Positions 35,107-46,362 of a stretch of 64,000 bases of DNA are shown piece after piece. The notes beneath the pieces are model-generated. The model did no database searches. It was not told where the DNA came from and saw only the letters and a list, made by a program, of their open reading frames with translations. The DNA comes from Stictocephala bisonia (lineage: Eukaryota > Arthropoda > Insecta > Hemiptera > Membracidae), in contig JAQJVL010000306.1 of the NCBI GenBank assembly GCA_035578905.1, positions 186,001-250,000 on the forward strand. Direction: 5' to 3'. The translations under genes and the position numbers were made by a program. The number at the start of each line of letters is the position of its first letter. Position 1 is the first letter of the stretch.

Positions 35107-35369
35107 CGTTTAATTCAACATAAGGTGTTGAATTAAATAAAGTTTGAAGCCAAAAGCAAGCAGCCGGATAGCACCAGCTGATTCCTTCCTTGGTGATGTG
35201 AAGGTGGATTACGAACCAGTTGAGAACATAGGACGCAACGAGTTTTATATTACATATAATGTGTCCAGAAAAGGTGTTTGGTGCTTTAGGTCGCAATCTT
35301 GTATTTGTCACGTTTTAGTCGTTTGTCTCAATAAATGCGGTCGTATCTCAATAAAAGTGTCTAGGAGAT

Positions 35370-35660
35370 TGTAGGCGATAGTCGGCCCTCACAATACCGA
35401 CTTGACATCCGCTCAATAGTTGCCATCGACGTGGACACTAATAGAGAAGTGTGATGTGTCCATGTTGGGTGATAGTCAAGGTCTGGATGCTGTGTAGGTA
35501 AGAGAACTAAGTGTTAGGCTTGTCAATTAGCTCGTGGTTTAGATTCCACGTAAAGCTGTAGGTCCCTTAGTTGCCTTGGCTATTGGGCTTTTAAGCTCTT
35601 TCTGAGGGACAGTCGAACTTAGTAGTAACAATGACCACACTTGTTCATCTACACTCACCA
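35370..35660 (+). mobile_element. SINE-like family S2, copy a
   Basis: S2 is defined by copies in this window at 35370, 36060, 38575, 48098, 55160 and 59318. A conserved core reads CAATTAGCT...CGTGGTT.(A/G)GATTCCACG and then AAAGCTGTAGGTCCCTTAGT. The GGTTCGGATTCC version in copy d resembles a pol III box B with one extra base and forms a small hairpin. Copies c and e also carry a 5' head, GGCACTGGTGGCGCAGTGCT, that resembles a tRNA box A. This copy starts inside the head-body junction. Class (tRNA-derived SINE) is inference. Confidence 0.65.
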
Positions 35661-36059
35661 CATTCATTTGCCCCTCATATTCACCCATATCTTTACGATT
35701 GTCATCTTACTAACGGATTATGAATATAGTCTATTTAATATATGGAGATAATAAATTAATCCATAAAAATTTAGTCGTTTTTAATTTTGTATAATCCTTT
35801 ACGTACAACGTTTAATAAATAATAAAAACAAATATTTGGATTTTAAAACATATTTTTTAACAAATGAGATGATGAATTATTCATTGAGATGTTTAAAGAC
35901 GATTGAAGATAATGATATTCATTATTTATGACATTTTGAAACAAGTTTTTATACTTTTTGCACCGTAAATACCAGTAAATATTACAGTCAAAACATTATC
36001 ATAGTGAATTATGTAAGTAAGCCTGAACTATTACATAGATAATAATATACCTAAATCTA
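35661..36059. other. Unannotated AT-rich sequence
   Basis: Nothing recognised. Confidence 0.5.
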
Positions 36060-36980
36060 TACGACTATTTATTAATAACCAAATAGCCAGAGAAACTAAG
36101 GAACCTACAGCATTACGTGGAATCTGAACCACATAGTACTCGTCTGATATTAAGCTACCTGAGAAGTCTGACTTAGTTCTATTCCCTACACAACATCTAA
36201 ACCTTGAATACCACCCTACATGGACCTTCAGAGTTCTCTAGTTACTCCAATGGCCACCCACATTGGTAGCAGTACATCAACGTCACGTTGAAGTACTTGA
36301 ATGCGTATTGACCCACTCGCCCACCCACACACAAACATTGGTATTGACCCACCCACCCGCCCACACAAAAACATTGGTATTGACCCACCCGCCTACCCAC
36401 ACACAAACATTGGTATTAACCCACCCGCCCGCCCACACACAAACATTGGTATTGACCCACCCGCCTACCCACACACAAACATTGGTATTAAACCACCCGC
36501 CCGCCCACACACAAACATTGGTATTGACCCACCCGGCCACCCATACACGAACAGTGGTACTGACCCACCCGCCCGCCCACACACAAACATTGGTATTGAC
36601 CCACCAGGCCTACCCACACACGAACATTGGTATTAAACCACCCGCCCGCCCACACACAAACATTGGTATTGACCCACCCGGCCGCCCATACACGAACAGT
36701 GGTACTGACCCACCCGCCCGCCCACACACAAACATTGGTATTGACCCACCCGCCTGCCCATACACGAACAGTGTTGCTGACCCACCCACCCACTCACACA
36801 CAAACATTGGTATTGACCCACCCGGCCGCCCATACACGAACAGTGGTACTGACCCACCCTCCCACCCACACACAAACATTGTTATTAACCCACCCGCCCG
36901 CCCACACACAAACATTGGTATTGAGCGGACGCCGTGTCGGTATTAAGAGAACCGAGCACCTTACCCTGCAGTCTCGATAT
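36060..36980 (-). mobile_element. S2 copy b, split by a G-rich minisatellite
   Basis: On the minus strand the upstream piece (36980-36925) ends ACACGGCGTCCGCTCAATAC. The downstream piece (36300-36060) contains GTGGTTCAGATTCCACG and TGTAGGTTCCTTAGT. In copy a the corresponding sequence, CATCCGCTCAATAGTTGCCA, is uninterrupted, so the array lies within the S2 sequence. Confidence 0.7.
36302..36925. repeat. G-rich minisatellite (C-rich on +), 36-bp units
   Basis: ACACACAAACATTGGTATTG and ACCCACCCGCCCGCCCAC alternate for about 17 units. Some units instead carry ATACACGAACAGTGGTACTG. Nearly every unit has four C3 runs with single-base spacers. All six frames that stay open here are reading the repeat (for example 36263-36946). 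Confidence 0.97.
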
Positions 36981-37058
36981 TATTCGAACATTTAATCCGT
37001 TCACTCTACATCATTACACGATGGTGCCATTTAATGTAATTGAGTGTTGTTTTTGCTA

Positions 37059-38070
37059 ATTTATTGCAAGTCTGAACAACTGCATTACGGGCACACCTCC
37101 GCGTATAATGACGATGTGTGATGTAAAACAAGTTTGAGGTAAACTCTCCATTTATTGCAAGTATGAACAACTGCATTCCGGGCACACCTCCGCGTATAAT
37201 GACGATGTGTGATGTAAAACAAGTTTGAGGTAAACTCTCCATTTATTGCAAGTCTGAACAACTGCATTCCGGGCACACCTCCGCGTATAATGACGATGTG
37301 TGATGTAAAACAAGTTTGAGGTAAACTCTCCATTTATTGCAAGTCTGAACAACTGCATTCCGGGCACACCTCCGCGTATAATGACGATGTGTGATGTAAA
37401 ACAAGTTTGAGGTAAACTCTCCATTTATTGCAAGTCTGAACAACTACATTCCGGGCACACCTCCGCGTATAATGACGATGTGTGATGTAAAACAAGTTTG
37501 AGGTAAACTCTCCATTTATTGCAAGTCTGAACAACTGCATTCCGGGCACACCTCCGCGTATAATGACGATGTGTGATGTAAAACAAGTTTGAGGTAAACT
37601 CTCCATTTATTGCAAGTCTGAACAACTGCATTCCGGGCACACCTCCGCGTATAATGACGATGTGTGATGTAAAACAAGTTTGAGGTAAACTCTCCATTTA
37701 TTGCAAGTCTGAACAACTACATTCCGGGCACAACCTCCGCGTATAATGACGATGTGTGATGTAAAACAAGTTTGAGGTAAACTCTCCATTTATTGCAAGT
37801 CTGAACAACTACATTCCGGGCACACCTCCGCGTATAATGACGATGTGTGATGTAAAACAAGTTTGAGGTAAACTCTCCATTTATTGCAAGTCTGAACAAC
37901 TGCATTCCGGGAACACCTCCACGTATAATGACGATGTGTGATGTAAAACAAGTTTGAGGTAAACTCTCCATTTATTGCAAGTCTGAACAACTACATTCCG
38001 GGCACACCTCCGCGTATAATGACGATGTGTGATGTGAAACAAGTTTGAGGTAAACTCTCCATTTATTGCC
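37059..38070. repeat. 91-bp satellite array, about 11 copies
   Basis: TTTATTGCAAGTCTGAACAA and GACGATGTGTGATGTAAAAC recur every 91 bp with few differences (GCATTCC/ACATTCC, one inserted A near 37732). Since 91 is not a multiple of 3, overlapping minus-strand frames of 60-90 aa recur; these are not genes. Confidence 0.97.
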
Positions 38071-38574
38071 TCTATTTTTCTATAAGATGTAATTAGACTA
38101 TCATTATTAGGAATATTCTTATACAACTGTTATTCAGCCATGGTGGCAGTTTTACAACTACATGGTGGAGTTGAGGAAGCCCATGCAATGACTTATTCCA
38201 CAATTTACATAACGTGTTTATGCTAAACCGATACAGTATTTGACAGCCATTGTATTTTAATTATTTTCAAGACATATTTTTTTGAACTAAAATGGTCCAA
38301 TTTGAATCAATGGTGGTAAAATACTAATACTGGTACATTCTAAAATTTAATGAGCCTTTACGGGTTTCACACTCGCTTACAGAAACACGCTGTTATCAGA
38401 TTTCCCACACACTTAAACAGGCGTAGGCGCGGCCTTCACAATCACCTATAAACGCACATCGTTATCGTTATCCAATTACACAAGCAGACACACGCGCATG
38501 CATGACCACACACATCCTTTGGTAACAATCTTTCTACATACCTAACACGCACGGTATTGACACTGTTTAATATT
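38071..38574. other. Unannotated sequence
   Basis: No gene or repeat recognised. Confidence 0.5.
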
Positions 38575-39625
38575 CTCAGATATGAGACGCCGACACATTT
38601 TTGTACGTATTTTATTGGGAATAGGAATGATCACATGAGTGTGGATGACCTGTGTAGTCTGGTTACTAATTGAGTTAGACTTGTGGTCATATAGGGCCGT
38701 TTAAAGCCAAATAGTCAGGGCAACTAAGGGACCTCAGTTTTACGGGGAATCCAAACCAAGTAGAATTGATCTGATGTTCAGCTAATTGACAAGTGTGATA
38801 CTCAATACTTAGACTTCAATAGTATGTCGGTGTCAATTGAGTGGACGCCATGTTGGTGGAACCTATCGTTTACTCCTCCACAACTAACGATGGCAAATAT
38901 TTTTAACATATCGATATATCGCAAACCAAATATCAATCTAACAATAATATAGAAAGAAAAATATCGATATATCGGGTAACTGATACATCGTATTGTAAAT
39001 GATTTACCTTGTTTAAAATTATGCACTAACTATTATATTATAACCAAAAATACACTAATAAACGTTTTCCTGTCACCATTTAGAATAGCCTACTGAATGG
39101 AAAAATTAAATACATTTATCTACACGAAACAAGTTGTGGTCTGTGGGGTTGAATGAAAAAAATCAAAATAAGAATAATATATTATACCTTTAATTATTAT
39201 GACCATAATTATTAAAAAATAATGTAATTTTTGTTTTTCACATAAAAATGCCATTAGGATTCTTATGAACACTAAACATCCACCCACTGGTCTACAATAA
39301 ACTACATTGTAGTGCGTTAACCTCACGTAAGAGAAACTAAATAAAGTTACTTTATTTTTTCAATGGAAGTTTTGTAAGCATAACAGGCAATTTAAAATCG
39401 TGTGTGTTTTTTTTCTCGAATCGTGATGATTTTTAGGAGAGAGCAAACGTAAATATTTATTGATGTGGTATACCGAACCAAAATATCGATATAGCCGATA
39501 TTATCGCAAGAAACACCGATAATAACTTATCGATATATCGAAACATATTTATCGATATGTCGTTGCCATCCCTATGACCCCAAGTTGCTGGGTTACAGCA
39601 CTGCGCCACCAGTGCCGACCTAAAC
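38575..39625 (-). mobile_element. S2 copy c, split by a hAT-like element
   Basis: The 5' head on the minus strand (39625-39575) reads GGCACTGGTGGCGCAGTGCT then GTAACCCAGCAACTTGGGG. The body and 3' end follow at 38884-38575, with TTGGTTTGGATTCCCCG, GAGGTCCCTTAGTTGCCC and a terminal region matching copy d through CTCATATCTGAGAATA. The TGGCGCAGTGCTG segment fits a pol III box A. Confidence 0.7.
38885..39574 (-). mobile_element. 690-bp non-autonomous hAT-like element with TATCGATA repeats
   Basis: The termini read TAACGATGGCAA (left) and, as complement of the right end, TAGGGATGGCAACG. Both subterminal regions carry repeated TATCGATA words (about five in all). The internal sequence, including CCCCACAGACCACAACTTGT on the complement, is collinear with the element at 52616-54626, which lies in the opposite orientation. 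An exact 8-bp target duplication is not visible here. No transposase frame. Confidence 0.8.
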
Positions 39626-39867
39626 GCACGTATGTCCAGCCTTCACACTCTACACAACCACTTTTCTGTAAAGTGTATATTTACTGCAGGCAGGAATATA
39701 TTTATACACTCATCGATTAGAATGATAACTCATGGGCCTTACGACTTTGATTGTGTAAGCAAAATGACAAAAGTTGCCAACAATGTGAAGTTTTCACAAT
39801 ATAACCTGGAAACATGTATACCTACATATAACACTTAAACACTGCATAAATAATAGAAATACAAGTA

Positions 39868-40093
39868 GCATTGACCGGAGGGTTCTGACTTTATCGCAAG
39901 ATAACGGACGGCATCAAGCAACATCGGGCAAGGTTGTTCCTTGGGTGGGAGACCGGCTGAGCGATCTAGTACTTGCTCGCATCCCGCAAGCCCGGTCACT
40001 GGTGGAGATTCGTAATTTACCTTAAACCGTTGGTCCCCAGGTTAAGTGTCAGGGAGGGCTTTTTAACCCTAACTTCACCTGGTAAAATAAGTC
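39868..40093 (+). mobile_element. 5S-rRNA-derived SINE (SINE3-like), best copy
   Basis: CATCAAGCAACATCGGGC (39912), AAGGTTGTTCCTTGGGTGG and GAGACCGGCTGAG align in order and spacing with the 5S rRNA internal promoter (box A, intermediate element, box C). Before them is a diverged 5S-like start, GCATTGACCGGAGGGTTCTG. After the 5S part comes a unique body, CCCGCAAGCCCGGTCACTGG to CTGGTAAAATAAG, shared with the copies at 8880-9748 and 11003-11250. SINEs with a 5S head are established (SINE3). The body family here is not one I can name. It is not a functional 5S gene, because the body replaces the 5S 3' end. Confidence 0.82.
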
Positions 40094-40450
40094 CTCGTTT
40101 ATCTTTAGAAAAAAACTAACTCGAAGTTAATCATTACAGTATCTGCTATTTGAAATGTAAATTAAATTATTTCAATTTATGTATCTGTTATCTGTGGTGT
40201 AGTTAAACGTACAAATTAAATATAATTAAAATAAAGTACTGCACGCGTCTACTAGACAACATTATGAAGCGTTTGTCCTCGCCTTATTTTTTTTTTTAAT
40301 TCTCATTAAGAAACATTTCTTATCGAGATGTAAGATTCATCACGCAAAAATAGCTTCATTATCATCGTTGATAGCTTAACATCAAGAAATGCATTGATTA
40401 GTTCACAATATGATGCAATACATACTTCAGCTTTATATTCTTTGAATTAC
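40094..40450. other. Unannotated AT-rich sequence
   Basis: Nothing recognised. Confidence 0.5.
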
Positions 40451-40725
40451 AATCCTACCGTCAGATCGTAAGTATCTGGTTGGGTTAGTTTTGACATTTG
40501 TGTTTCAGACCTTTCGCGTGTCTGTCTTCTGTGTGCCAATCCTACCGTCAGATCGTAAGTATCTGGTTGGGTTAGTTTTGACATTTGTGTTTCAGACCTT
40601 TCGCGTGTCTGTCTTCTGTTTGTCAATCCTACCGTCAGATCGTAAGTATCTGGTTGGGTTAGTTTTGACATTTGTGTTTCAGACCTTTCGCGTGTCTGTC
40701 TTCTGTGTGTCAATCCTTCATTCTT
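40451..40725. repeat. 87-bp tandem repeat, three copies
   Basis: AATCCTACCGTCAGATCG starts units at 40451, 40538 and 40625; a partial unit starts at 40712. Since 87 bp is 29 codons, both strands remain open in a constant frame (about 94-104 aa). No domain recognised. Confidence 0.95.
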
Positions 40726-43338
40726 CCGCAACTGTGTTTGGTCATCCAGCCGTCTTATTCACTTCTCTCCCACACATAAAAAAAAGAAACCGTAGTCATA
40801 TATAACTACGGTAGTTATAAATAGTGGTAGTTATAAATATATTAACTAATGTACATCTTTATACTTGTGTAGTAATAGTTACTACATTCATCCTCGAGGA
40901 TTTAGAGACAAAAGTCAATCCTTTGGATTGACGAGGTGCTGACTCTATCACATGGCAAACTGGAGAAATAACTACTCGACACACTAATTGAGCCTAACCA
41001 CTGGGGGTGTAACCAGACTGAAGTCCACACACATTGAGCGCACTACTTACGTTTCTTTATTCTGTGCTCTCTGTACATTCGTTTGCATACCTGTATCCAT
41101 CTGTCAACTTGGGTGACCAGTCAGTTTCTCTTTCTATACGTCTGTCTCGTTCCTCCATCCATCCACCACTGATTCGTTACAATCGTTGCCGCAACCACCA
41201 TAACCAATACATCAACCAACCATCAAATAGCAATACGAACAAAACTACCCTTTCTTAAAAGAATATTTATCGTTATTTACATTGAAAAACTGTGCTGCGA
41301 CTGTCTCTAGGATGTTGAAGTGACTTTCACGTATCTCGGCTGTTACCACTCACAAATAGCACCTCCACTGATGGGTTCTCAAGCATCATTCCATATCTGA
41401 CCTTTCATAAACCATGGGCGCTTCTATCTTGTAACACTATAAGAACTTATATTTGAACTTTGTTCAACACCATCAGGCTTACATGATGGCAGAAATAAAG
41501 TCTGAAATACTTGTTAACCAAATGACATTTTTCATACTAAGAGAAATATTTTACTTTACAATTATTTTATATGGAAGCAGTCTATAAATTAAAAAGAAGC
41601 GTTCTTTTTGTAATTTTATCTTTTTTAGATGACCTTTGAAGGGTAACAAACATTGCAAAAATTAATTGTTAAATTACGTTTATGTAAATAGTAATTTACG
41701 CCAATCATTGAAAGATGTTATTAATTTGTATTTAAAAAAAATTTAAAACGTTATTTTTGGGACCAGCCACATAAACTCTTTATCCGGACTTAAGTGAAGA
41801 TAATAATAATAATTGTTTAAAAAATACTTAGTGTACTCTTTCCACAAATAAAACTGTTCAAGATACTTAGTGCAAGTAAATTCCTGTTTAGTTGTATTTA
41901 CTGTTGCATCAATCATACAAGGCGGACGACACTTCCCTTCCTGGTTAAAGGAAGTGCGTACATTATATGTAAGGCGGGGAGTCACAGGCGTCCGGGAAAC
42001 CCGGACGACACGACGCCAAGTCACTTGTGTACGCGATAACACAATAGTTATTACCATCAGTTTGTAGTTATGGTTTAGTATATCCATACCGCATTATTGC
42101 CCGATTTGGTTGAGACGTGTTAGAAATATTTTTGTCCAATGTAGAAGTTCTAAGGACAGCCGGTAGTAGCTTGCAGTTCCTACTGCAGTAAATTATTTTT
42201 ATTCCATATTAAGTCATATCATTGAATACATGGAGCACCTGTCACAGACTTAACATATATTCCATGCAACCTTGTCTCGCAGATAAGCTTCTAACATAAA
42301 ACTTTCAAAAGCGTTCCTGTTTAAACAATAGACTACACGTAGTTCTCTTATAGTCTGTCTATTTAAAACAATCGAAAAAAGAACAATAAGAAAGGATTTA
42401 AAAATATTTTCTATCAAAAAGCCAAAATAAGAATAATATTTGGGGGGGGGGGAGGGAGAAAATAACCACACTGATACTGACCAATCAGTGCCTTTGTTAC
42501 CATTCACCATGCGAAGAAGAGCTTGGACGGTGAGATAAGAGGATAATTTTCAACAATATAAGCTTTTAATGTGAAGAAAAATAACAAAATCACACGAGAA
42601 CATTCAAATTTGTTGTTTTGTTAAAATCTGGAGAAAAATATGAAAGACCAAACCAAGTGTGGTTAAAGTATGGACGTAGTTATGTTTAGATAAATTGTTG
42701 ATGGGACAGACTACAAAGCTTCTTTCAACACTTCTTCAGGTGGGAATTTAATGTTAATTTCTCTAATCCAGTGAGAAAGAGAAATGAGACCGGCACTTTG
42801 GCGTTTTACGTGGAACAGATGCAATATGGAGCAATTATTTGTCAGTTCTGTCACTGTTTAACTACATCTGTTTAACTCTGACGCATTTACTTAAAATAGG
42901 CTCACCTGGGAGCTGGTGTTGGCGAGCGTTAGGGTCAACAATGCACACCGCAGATACAGATGGACAGGCACCGAGCAATCGATTAGTTTGTCCAAGCTTG
43001 TATGGTGACTGAAAGATTAAGACACACTTTTCTCACACTGACACCATTGACAGTCTTGGGAAAAATAGTTCGGGATAGACTCGCCGTGAGTGAAAAAAAA
43101 ATTCAGTACACAACCTTAAAAATAAAATACGAAATTGCAAATATGTTTAATTTTTGTTTATTGTATTGAAACTTTATATTTGATGGATTAAGAAAGAATA
43201 AATTATAAGAGTTTATTTTCAACTGTTTATTAAGTTTGCAAGTAAATAAATAGGCATAAATTAGGCAAGTGGCCTGCCCTTGTGCGTGCGGGCGTGAGCG
43301 AGCAGATGCCATCCAAGGTTTAGATCGAATTTTCCTTA
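40726..43338. other. Unannotated sequence
   Basis: No supported gene. A perfect hairpin, GTCCGGG-AAA-CCCGGAC, lies at about 41989, inside the frame 41743-42087 (minus), which shows no motif. A poly(G) run is at about 42441. Confidence 0.5.
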
Positions 43339-43599
43339 TTAAAATACTTTACAGATAAAAAGCTGATTAAGTAGTAATGTATAGACAGAAGAGTGTGGCC
43401 ATGTTACTCTCTGGTCTTCAGGGACATAAACTGCAGGGAATAAAACAAACGCCTGGTTAACGAGTCCGTGGTTGTTGTTTAATGGTCCTAATTCCCATCT
43501 CATGAGGCCGCCAGGGAACTGTGGAAATACCTCTACTACAGCATTTACGTTAGGGAAGGCCATGGGCACAGAGTATAGTAATACTGCACTTGTGGCCAT
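43339..43599 (-). CDS. Short hypothetical ORF, 86 aa, unsupported
   Basis: MATSAVLLYSVPMAFPNVNA opens the frame, which has more balanced composition than its surroundings and contains PQFPGGLMRWELGP. In-frame stops lie just upstream of the Met. A GTAAAGT near the 3' end could be a splice donor. I recognise no family. It may be chance. Confidence 0.12.
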   Translation of the reverse strand: MATSAVLLYSVPMAFPNVNAVVEVFPQFPGGLMRWELGPLNNNHGLVNQAFVLFPAVYVPEDQRVTWPHSSVYTLLLNQLFICKVF

Positions 43600-44436
43600 G
43601 GAGCAGTTACGAAATGTTCATCACTGAGCTCAGAACCATCACTATATGTTTTACTAAGGGCATTCGATCTGAATAGCTTGATTACGCCATAAACGCTGTT
43701 TAGCTATTAATTTAATTTAACTGCGCTTAGGATACAATCGACACAATAAGTTACAACAGAATTAATAAGCTGAAAAAAAGAAAAAAAAAAACAGAATAAT
43801 TTTTGAACTGTTTAATTTTATAACAACGTTTGGAAATGACAACCTTTCAGTCACTTTTAAGTTTTCTCTAGTGAATAATTATGTTGCACTCGAGCTCCCG
43901 ACCAGACCTGGCGTTGACTTTGGAATTACTTGCAACTCCGTCGATTTATCACAGAAGACCGGTTGTCGTCTGTCCTTGAGTCTGTCCGTTTTGTGTTTTG
44001 CAAAATCTCAACAGTTGACTCTCCACTCCCGCTTGGCTGTATAGCAGACTACGCCAATTAATTATCAGCAATCGATGCGTACTACTCGTAATATAGTTAA
44101 AATTATTTGTGTAGAAGCGGCTCGACGAATGCGCGAGGAAACTTCTTCTCTAATAAATTCTTCTGTATATGACTTAGGCCTACTGCATTTTGTAAATCCC
44201 TTCATCAACTGCATCAGTAGCTGACGCCCGCGTTTTGTAGTTGGGCATCGCTTCCTTTGAGAACGTTTCACGCTTACATTTTTAAAGTAAAGTAACACAC
44301 TTTACTAGTGCCCTCTGAGACTGACTTGTTGTACTGTTTTTGTGTTTTATTTTTAAATATTAATTTAGAACAATAGCTATTGGTATGTAAAACATGAACC
44401 AAAATAGTTCGAAAAAATCTGTCCCTAAGAGTCACT
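43600..44436. other. Unannotated sequence
   Basis: No supported gene; the frame 44065-44298 (minus) shows no motif. Confidence 0.4.
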
Positions 44437-44866
44437 ATGTGAAGTAGGTAGCACAAAGTACGTTAAGAATATGTTCACCATTAGTATAAGTTTATGTGAA
44501 GTAGGTAACACAAAGTACATTAAGAATGTGTTCACCATTAGTATAAGTTTATGTGAAGTAGGTAACACAAAGTACGTTAAGAATGTGTTCACCATTAGTA
44601 TAAGTTTATGTGAAGTAGGTAACACAAAGTACATTAAGAATGTGTTCACCATTAGTATAAGTTTATGTGAAGTAGGTAACACAAAGTACATTAAGAATGT
44701 GTTCACCATTAGTATAAGTTTATGTGAAGTAGGTAACACAAAGTACATTAAGAATGTGTTCACCATTAGTATAAGTTTATGTGAAGTAGGTAACACAAAG
44801 TACATTAAGAATGTGTTCACCATTAGCATGAGTATATGTGAAGTAGGTAACAAAGAGTAAATTAAG
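44437..44866. repeat. 57-bp tandem repeat, about 7.5 copies
   Basis: GTGTTCACCATTAGTATAAG and TTTATGTGAAGTAGGTAACA repeat at exactly 57 bp (19 codons). Open frames of 129 aa (+) and 150 aa (-) therefore cross the whole array, with peptide units such as VFTISISLCEVGNTKYIKN and its antisense counterpart. The last unit is diverged. Confidence 0.96.
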
Positions 44867-45214
44867 ATTTCAAACATTGTCCCGTAAACTTTAAATACTG
44901 TTTCCCTTAATTCCTGTTTCGATATTCTTTTGACAAAGCTTTCCTAAATACTGAAAAACGTTAATATATTATTTAAATAAATAAACTATTTTTATATTGT
45001 TTCGTTAATTACTTTTAAGACATTTGTAAACACACAATGTATTGACCAACAATCAATTTTGAAGTTAGCTAACACACAATGCATCGAAACACACTTTAAT
45101 TGTATTAACTAGTACAGTATTATTATTTGTTTAATATTAACAATATTGTCATAGTAATTGGCTACATTAAATATATAAAATATGATAAATATGTTATAAT
45201 CGTAATGCTATCCT
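44867..45214. other. Unannotated AT-rich sequence
   Basis: Nothing recognised. Confidence 0.5.
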
Positions 45215-45675
45215 GTTATGGGCTTATCTTCGACCTCAGACCTAGGGCTTCTACAGGAGTTGAGAACTCCGATCTCTTGTGTACACTCATTCGCGTGTCT
45301 CGTCACACTTGAGGCTACAACTTCCCACTTGTTATGAGCTTCACTTGAACCTTACCCTACGGCTTTTCTGAGGGAGCCGATAACACATATATCTTATGAT
45401 ACACATATACACTTATGTTTCATTGCATCTGAAGGTACAAATGCTTCACATTCGTTATGAACTTCATTCGACCTCAAACTAAGGCTTCTACAGGAACCGA
45501 GAACTTCGACTTCTTACGATATAATCATTCATATGTATCCTCACACTTGAGGATACAACTTCAAATTTGTTGTGTGTTTTATTTCGACCACAGACCGAGT
45601 GGTTCTAGAGTAGCCGAGAACTCCGATCTCCTGTGATACAACTAATCACGTACATCCTCACACTTTATCGTGAAG
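45215..45675. repeat. About 119-bp diverged tandem repeat, four copies
   Basis: CGACCTCAGACCTAGGGCTT (45230), its relatives near 45348, 45469 and 45588, and CATCCTCACACTT words mark four diverged units. Confidence 0.75.
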
Positions 45676-46362
45676 ATCGCTACGCAGTGTTCTATGAACG
45701 GTATTCATTCACTATAAATAAATAAGTGGAAGTAGGAGAAGTTTTGACGTAATGGCCTTTGGTGAGTCATGTAATTCCGTTTAATAACAAGGTTCATTTT
45801 CAATACCTGAGTTAACATCGACGGTACATTACACGAGGAAAAGAGAATACAATCCCACGAACCGAGCTAATGTGAATCCTACATTGGATGCAGTGAATCA
45901 GACTCTTGATGTTGGTCTCTCTTACTGATATACTTCATTTAACTGAAACCATTGACTATAGAAACAAGAAGACTGTCCACTCATGTGGTCCCGTGGTGTT
46001 CATAACATTAGTTCATGTTCAGTTCTCACAGGCGTTACTTCTCTCTACAGATGGCAAAAATAGGTATTAAATTCAACCCTGCAGCCATACAGTACTAATA
46101 GTAATGCTATTTGAAAGGTAATTAAAAATCAAGGCGTAGGTAAACTGGTTAACAACCAGTTGTACATTTGAATTATATGAACGATTATTTCTGCGGTGTA
46201 AACAATAATATAAAAATCTAATAAATAAAAATTAATTTAAATACATACTTATAAACTGAAAATCCTTTACAAATTATTATAAATTAATTACAATTGTTAA
46301 ATTTATTAGCTGATATTTCACTGCAACCTCTTTTCATAACGTACGTGTAGGCTATAACAATA
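45676..46362. other. Unannotated sequence
   Basis: Nothing recognised. Confidence 0.5.

Noticed and set aside
37006..38126. Repeated minus-strand frames starting MESLPQTCF
   Set aside because: They arise from a 91-bp satellite that cycles through three frames; not a gene family.
39868..39980. Functional 5S rRNA gene
   Set aside because: Only the internal promoter part matches; the 5' part is diverged and the 3' end is replaced by a SINE body shared with other copies.
41743..42087. 114-aa minus-strand frame
   Set aside because: No recognisable motif; composition includes a local GC hairpin and runs of Tyr/Asn from AT-rich sequence.
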